Part shown: positions 59,411-64,000 of the stretch, piece by piece
Layout of the letters: the number at the start of each line of letters is the position of its first letter
Numbering within the stretch: position 1 is the first letter of the stretch
Assembly: GCA_028751875.1 (NCBI GenBank)
Contig: CM054140.1
Span: 29,371,908 to 29,435,907 of the forward strand
Source: Rapana venosa
Taxonomy: Eukaryota; Mollusca; Gastropoda; Neogastropoda; Muricidae
Length of the DNA: 64,000 bases
Reading direction: 5' to 3'
Made by a program: the position numbers and the translations under genes
The notes under the pieces: generated by a model
Told to the model about the DNA's origin: nothing
Seen by the model: only the letters and a program-made list of their open reading frames with translations
Database searches by the model: none

Positions 59411-60124
59411 ACAACGTAAACTACACATTGCCATTTAACATTTCAATATAGCTCGTTAATTAACCGTCCATCCCCAATCCTCAATACAATACAATGCAAT
59501 ACAATACTATGCAACATAATACAATGTTTTGCACATGTTACATCAAAATAAACACAGCATCAAAGTGACCCAAAGGTAGTGCAAAGCCTCTTCTGGATGG
59601 TGTCCTCATGGCAACCCAGAGAGAGAGAGAATCACATTGTTCTTTTTTCTCCCCATGTTTCATTTTCTCGAAATAACAACAAACAAAATCAATCAAAACC
59701 CAAGCATTTTGTTAACCAAAAAAAAGGAACATTTGTCGCACCTACCGTTTTTTTGTTTTTGTTTTTTTAATGGCACCAGACTATCATACAATAATATAAA
59801 TTCTGGCACAGACTTCAAGCAAAGCTCGGAGCGAGGCACTACTTGTCAACCTCAGGGTGTGTCGCAGAATGGTCACTCATAGTTTAGTCCTGGTGGTTTT
59901 AATACCATGAGGGCATCACTGGCCCTCTTAGCACTTTCATACTTAAAAAAGAGAGGAGTGTGTTGACCTCAGAAAGGTCATGGCAAAAGTAGGGTCGGAG
60001 AAGTCGGTATGGTTTACTTTTCGTGGCAAAAAGTAAAGATTTGATATTTCACCTGGAGATTTCTGCAGAAGAGATGTTCATATCATAAGCATACAGGCAG
60101 GCACACGCGCGCGCGCGTACTCCA
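59411..60124. other. Nothing identified
   Basis: CAATA-rich short repeats at 59480-59525, a GA run at 59620-59630, otherwise no recognised feature. Confidence 0.5.
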
Positions 60125-60600
60125 CCGTTTCCCCTCTGGCGTCAGTTTCTTGGTTTCTTGCTGTGGGGGTGACTGTTGAAGTCGCCAGTAATCAGACGGC
60201 CATCCTGAAGGACGTCCCTGGAGTGTAGTGAAAGCAGTTGATCTTGGGGACAATACACATTGTAGATCCTAATCTGCTCCCACCCCCCCCCCCCCAACTG
60301 TGACGTCCACTCCAGTGATTTCTGCCTGTCCACCAGTGTCCACTGTTATCTGTTTTGCTGGTATGTGAATCCTGACCAGGAGGAGCACTCCTCCTTTATG
60401 CCTCTCCTCCCTGCCGACACGGTAGGTTTGGTAACCTCTGACAGTGAAACGGAGGTCGCCTGCAGAACCACATTTTGGTCTGCGTTTATTTTGTTTCTTT
60501 CCCGTTGTCTTAAGTGTCCAGGCTTCTGACCTATACAACAATACAGGCAAGATGTGTGTTTTGACAAGTATGTTTTTGAAATTTTTAAGCAATGATGAAA
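60125..60600 (-). mobile_element. LINE endonuclease fragment fused to an RT-end remnant
   Basis: Minus strand: 60490-60600 reads ILPVLLYRSEAWTLK, the RT C-terminal motif of another LINE. From about 60470 down it reads RGYQTYRVGREERHKGGVLL, IRIYNVYCPQD and LITGDFNSH, the core of a Jockey-type endonuclease, with a frameshift near 60310. Poly-C at about 60283-60296 interrupts the frame. Confidence 0.72.
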
Positions 60601-61359
60601 TACAGAAGGAAAAACACTTCTCCTTCATTTTTTAAAAACCTTTATGATGCAATATAGGAAGAAAAAAAAATAAAGGTGGGGGTGTTTAAAAAACAGCACA
60701 AGACCTGGAACTTGTTTGACCTCAGATCAGAAAGATTTGAGTTTTCATGTTTGATACCCAAGCTCTTTTCCAAGTTCAGAGTGAATCGATTTTTGTCTGT
60801 TGATACCAATGGTTGACCATATATTAAAAAAAAGAAAATATATATTTGATGGGAGTCTAAGGGATTCTCAAAGTATGATGGATGGTGAGACTGTATGTCA
60901 CATCTTATTTCTTTGATGTTCACCTCCCTACCTCTTTTAAAAAACAACAACTGAGAATGAGTTCATGGTAGTTCAGAACAATTCTCTTCATCAAAAGACG
61001 GACATAGTTATTGCTGGGTTCGGATCCTAGATTACTGTGTTATTGAAAGCGGAAACAACTTGGTTTTTATTACGTCATAAATGTTAGGAGAGTATGACTT
61101 GGTAGGCTTGTTCTGCTGAATAACGTGACTGACTGAGCATAGCCAGTGACCGTCACTGTAGATCACTGAATCTGAACAGCCTAATGTGACATCATGGCGG
61201 AAGGAAGAGACATGCCGTTAATTTAATTTTATTATTATTATTTTCTTTTTTCTTTATTTTAGCTGTTCGGAACTAATGGTGATAATACCAAAAAGTTGCA
61301 AGTGAAAAATTGCGTGTATATGTCAACTAATAGGAATTGTTCTCCATCGTACCACCAAG
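60601..61359. other. Nothing identified
   Basis: Ordinary sequence, no recognised domain or repeat. Confidence 0.5.
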
Positions 61360-61518
61360 GTAATAATAATAATAATAATGATGATGACAATAAATGAATT
61401 TATATAGGGCTATATCTTGCAGAGACAAATCTTAGCGCTTGCACTCAACTCATTCTTACACAGTCATACAACCAGTAACAATTAATAGTTCCATCAAGTC
61501 CAAATGTGCACTCACGCG

Positions 61519-61568
<50 letters not shown>

Positions 61569-61707
61569 CACACACCTTGGCAGGGCGATAGAATCTTGGC
61601 TGTTGAAGGCAGGGAAAAGCTATGAGATGAAGCAGGAGAGGAAAATCTTAGGTTTGAAATAAATATGTCTTGAGACTGGATTTAAAGTTTCATAAGAAGG
61701 CTTTTGG

Positions 61708-61764
<57 letters not shown>

Positions 61765-62404
61765 GTTATTCCAGATAGATGAACCAGAAATAGAGAAAGA
61801 GCGATGACCGATTGTGGATTGCGGAGAGAACGAGAAAGAGTGTACAAGTGAAGACATCCACAGAGGTAGGCGGGTGCTGTTTTGTGGAGACATTTGTAAC
61901 AGAGGGTACTGATCTTATAGTTTACTTTCTGTGGCACAGACAGCCAGTGGAGAGATTGCAAGAGAGGGGTAATGTGCTCAGATTTGTTCTTTCTGAGGAC
62001 TAGTCGAGCTGCAGAGTTTTGTATACGTTGAAGGGATTGGATTGATGATGCTGGCAGACCAGCCAACAGAGAACTGCAATTGTCCAGACGTGAAAGAATG
62101 AGAGAGGTAACAAGTTTGGATGTTGCATCAGTGGACAGGTACTTTTGAATTGCACTAATACGCCGTAATTGATAGTGGCAGGTCTGGGTGATGAATTTTT
62201 GCATGGAGTGTTGTCAATAATGACCCCTAGATACTTCACAGCAGTGGATAGAGGGACTGATGCATTGCCAAGTTGTATTGAAGCTATTGTAATGGAAAAG
62301 AGTTTGTGTTTGGTCCCTACAAGCATGGCTTCGATTTTATCTGCATTTAGCTGTAACTTGTTCTGTACCATCCAATTTTGGATACCTTGAAAGCAGTGGG
62401 CCAT
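61360..62404 (-). mobile_element. L2/CR1-like LINE, 5'-truncated third copy, inverted
   Basis: On the minus strand it runs from MAHCFQGIQNWMVQNKLQLN at 62404 through EAMLVGTKHKL, SRLDNCSSLLAGLP, IQNSAARLVLRKNKSEHI and HLSGITPLSLSL. There a (CT)n expansion interrupts the conserved WNDLPLSLRQK stretch. It ends in an ATT/ATC tail read on + as (AAT)n at 61362-61378, with an (AC)n tract at 61519-61565. One frameshift near 62200. Confidence 0.9.
61711..61762. repeat. (GA)n microsatellite inside the LINE ORF
   Basis: About 26 GA units on +, CT on the LINE strand, encoding a Ser-Leu repeat within the third L2-like copy. Confidence 0.97.
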
Positions 62405-62411
62405 ATTTGGT

Positions 62412-62448
62412 ATAATAAGGTAGCTGCATTCTGACTTCGGGGATGAAA
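62412..62448 (-). repeat. SINE 3'-end module 2 fragment, inverted
   Basis: The + strand reads AAGGTAGCTGCATTCTGACT TCGGGGATGA, the reverse complement of the CATCCCGAAGTCGGAATG block. It abuts the truncated 5' end of the LINE at 62404, so the LINE may have inserted into this SINE. Confidence 0.7.
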
Positions 62449-62564
62449 CAGTTGGGAATTTCTACTTCTTCATCGCGGCCGTCGTCGTCGTCGTCGTCGA
62501 ACGCTCAGAAAGCAACTATTGTCTGTCATATGAGCGAAAATGTGCTGTGCTGCCGTTAAGCGCC

Positions 62565-62770
62565 TGACAAGTCAGGCCCAGCGCATCCGACTTCGGTGTG
62601 GGAGATGATTGTTATCTTTGAAGTCTTTCTGAGGAGGGAAAAAAAAAAGGAAGGTGGGGGGGGGGGGGGTGCAGGAGAATGGACCAAGAAGGCACAAAAA
62701 AAAAGACAAGAGGGAGTGAAGGGAAGAAAAAGAACAAGGCAGAAACGAAGAGAGGGATAGAAAAGAGGGA
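62565..62770 (+). repeat. Dispersed repeat shared with 8150-8330
   Basis: GACAAGTCAGGCCCAGCGCA, ATTGTTATCTTTGAAGTC, ATGGACCAAGAAGGCA, AAGGCAGAAACGAAGAGAGG. Same order as the noisy copy at 8150. Includes a poly-G run at about 62657-62670. Confidence 0.7.
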
Positions 62771-62877
62771 ATTCCTAGCACAGAATGTCCAGAAGCATGT
62801 CCCCACAGGGTGAAATTACTTGGGGGGGGAAAATATGAAGTGTGAGTTTTCTGTCAGGGACGATAAGTGATGGAAAC

Positions 62878-62880
<3 letters not shown>

Positions 62881-62951
<71 letters not shown>
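62881..62951. repeat. (CA)n microsatellite, about 35 units
   Basis: Uninterrupted AC/CA dinucleotides. A TG/CG-rich stretch follows at 62996-63030. Confidence 0.98.
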
Positions 62952-62956
<5 letters not shown>

Positions 62957-63030
62957 TATGTGTACTGACACGTAATTATGCGAATCTATGCCCCCATGTG
63001 TGTGTGTGTGTGCACACGCGTGCGCGCGGG

Positions 63031-63597
63031 GGAAGTATAGTTTTCTCTCAACATATAGCCAACTGATTTGCGTGCGTCCATGCATTTGTGCGCGCTTTTA
63101 CGTTGTTGTTTGTGCGTACGTTTTGTTCTTGTATGTGTGCATTGGTTGTGGTGGTGTGTCTGTATGTGTGTGGGTGTGTGTGTGCGCGCGCGCCCACCCG
63201 CCCGCACGATTCGTTATGCTATCATTTATGTTTAAATATCTATGTGCGTTTTTCTTTTTCTTTTCAACTAATAACATTTGTTCTTGTATTGTTGATCATG
63301 TTGCACCCGTTTTCCCCTCATAATGATAGATATTGATTGTAGCTTATTCCCTCCTTTTTTGGTTAAATTTGTGTTATTTTATGTTGATATTGTTGTTTTA
63401 CTGCTGGTTGTGGCGGTAAGTTTATTTAGTGGGGGTATGTTTGGTTGGGTTGTTTGGGTTTTTTTTAGTATGCTTTTTAAAAAAAATTGGAAGTTTTTGT
63501 TTGTTGTTTGTTAGCTGTTTTTGTTTTTTGTTGGTTTTGTTGTTGTTCTTCGCCTAAAAGAACGAGGTTCCGTCTTTGGTTTTGCTTAAATATTTAT
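63031..63597. other. TG- and T-rich sequence, nothing identified
   Basis: TGTG/CGCG-rich at 63130-63200, T-rich after that. No recognised gene. The open frames are compositional. Confidence 0.5.
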
Positions 63598-63690
63598 TTC
63601 ATTCTGTTATATCGAGGATAATGGAATAAGCACTTACGTGCTTTGTTTACACTTGTCCACTATTAAGGTAGCCCCATTCCGACTTTAGGG
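63598..63690 (-). repeat. SINE hybrid end carrying modules 2 and 1, inverted
   Basis: Read on minus: CCTAAAGTCGGAATGGGGCT and ACCTTAATAGTGGACAAGTG (start of module 2), then GCACGTAAGTGCTTATTCCA and TTATCCTCGATATAA (end of module 1). It joins the two alternative 3' modules in one unit. Confidence 0.75.
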
Positions 63691-63699
63691 AGCCAGTTT

Positions 63700-63945
63700 G
63701 TTTTTTCTTGGCTGTGTGTGTGTGCATGCGTGCATGCGTGCGTTCGTGTTTGTACGTGCGTTCACACACATAGACACACATAGACACACAGACACACACA
63801 GACGGGTGCGTACTCACGTATGCACATGAACATCACACACGCACACACACATACACACACAGGCGCGCGCGCACACACACACACACACACGCACGCACAC
63901 ACACACACTACATAAACATACATGCAAACAAACATACAATCGCAG

Positions 63946-63983
<38 letters not shown>

Positions 63984-64000
63984 AACGGACAGACAGAGAC
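63700..64000. repeat. TG, CA and GACA simple-repeat region to window end
   Basis: TGTG/TGCA-rich 63711-63760, CACATAGA and CACA tracts 63764-63910, GA and GACA repeats 63946-64000. The repeat continues beyond the window. Confidence 0.93.

Noticed and set aside
62460..62500. GTCGTCGTCGTCGTC run as a coding triplet repeat
   Set aside because: Short imperfect trinucleotide repeat without a supporting ORF or exon context.

Overview
The window is animal nuclear DNA, very probably from a mollusc and most likely a gastropod. The reasons are split coding exons with GT/AG junctions, dense (CA)n/(GA)n microsatellites, decayed APE-type LINEs, and several tRNA-derived SINE families whose sequences I associate with gastropod genomes. 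That last point is recall, not a search. No prokaryotic organisation is present.

Layout. 1-1370 is almost pure homopolymer runs, and 1371 to about 15060 is real but badly called sequence in which every homopolymer is inflated; recognisable repeat fragments survive, but no ORF there should be trusted. From about 15060 the sequence looks clean. 15061-17130 is featureless A+T-rich DNA. 17131-18396 is a 32-bp minisatellite of about 40 copies.

The one protein-coding gene I can assemble runs on the minus strand from 57589 down to 20042. It has five exons whose splice phases all agree, giving a 297-residue secreted protein: a signal peptide, a Gly/His-rich N-terminus, a divergent Cu/Zn-superoxide-dismutase-like fold, and a Pro/Gly-rich tail. 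By eye, three of the four copper-ligand histidines and one shared/zinc position are replaced, while the disulphide cysteines are kept, so it looks like a non-enzymatic SOD-like secreted protein. Its first intron is about 33.5 kb and holds most of the other features.

Intron 1 and the flanks contain: an L2/CR1-like LINE (29930-32875, + strand) with two further copies at 58440-59410 (+) and 61360-62404 (-); a three-level nest of RTE-like LINEs (42230-47255) in which a near-complete element with a 9-bp target-site duplication sits inside an older remnant and is itself interrupted by an inverted 3' fragment; further LINE fragments at 36545-37554 (-) and 60125-60600 (-); a piggyBac-type MITE candidate bounded by TTAA (47705-48001); a modular SINE family with two alternative 3' ends, in at least fifteen places and both orientations; other SINEs (40120-40402, 48915-49190, 33905-34195); minisatellites at 34501-35022, 35060-35625 and 37555-37870; and an imperfect tandem segmental duplication at 50594-52812.

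The repeats do not form a pathway with the gene. The one plausible functional link is a long (TG)n tract directly upstream of the gene's exon 3 acceptor.
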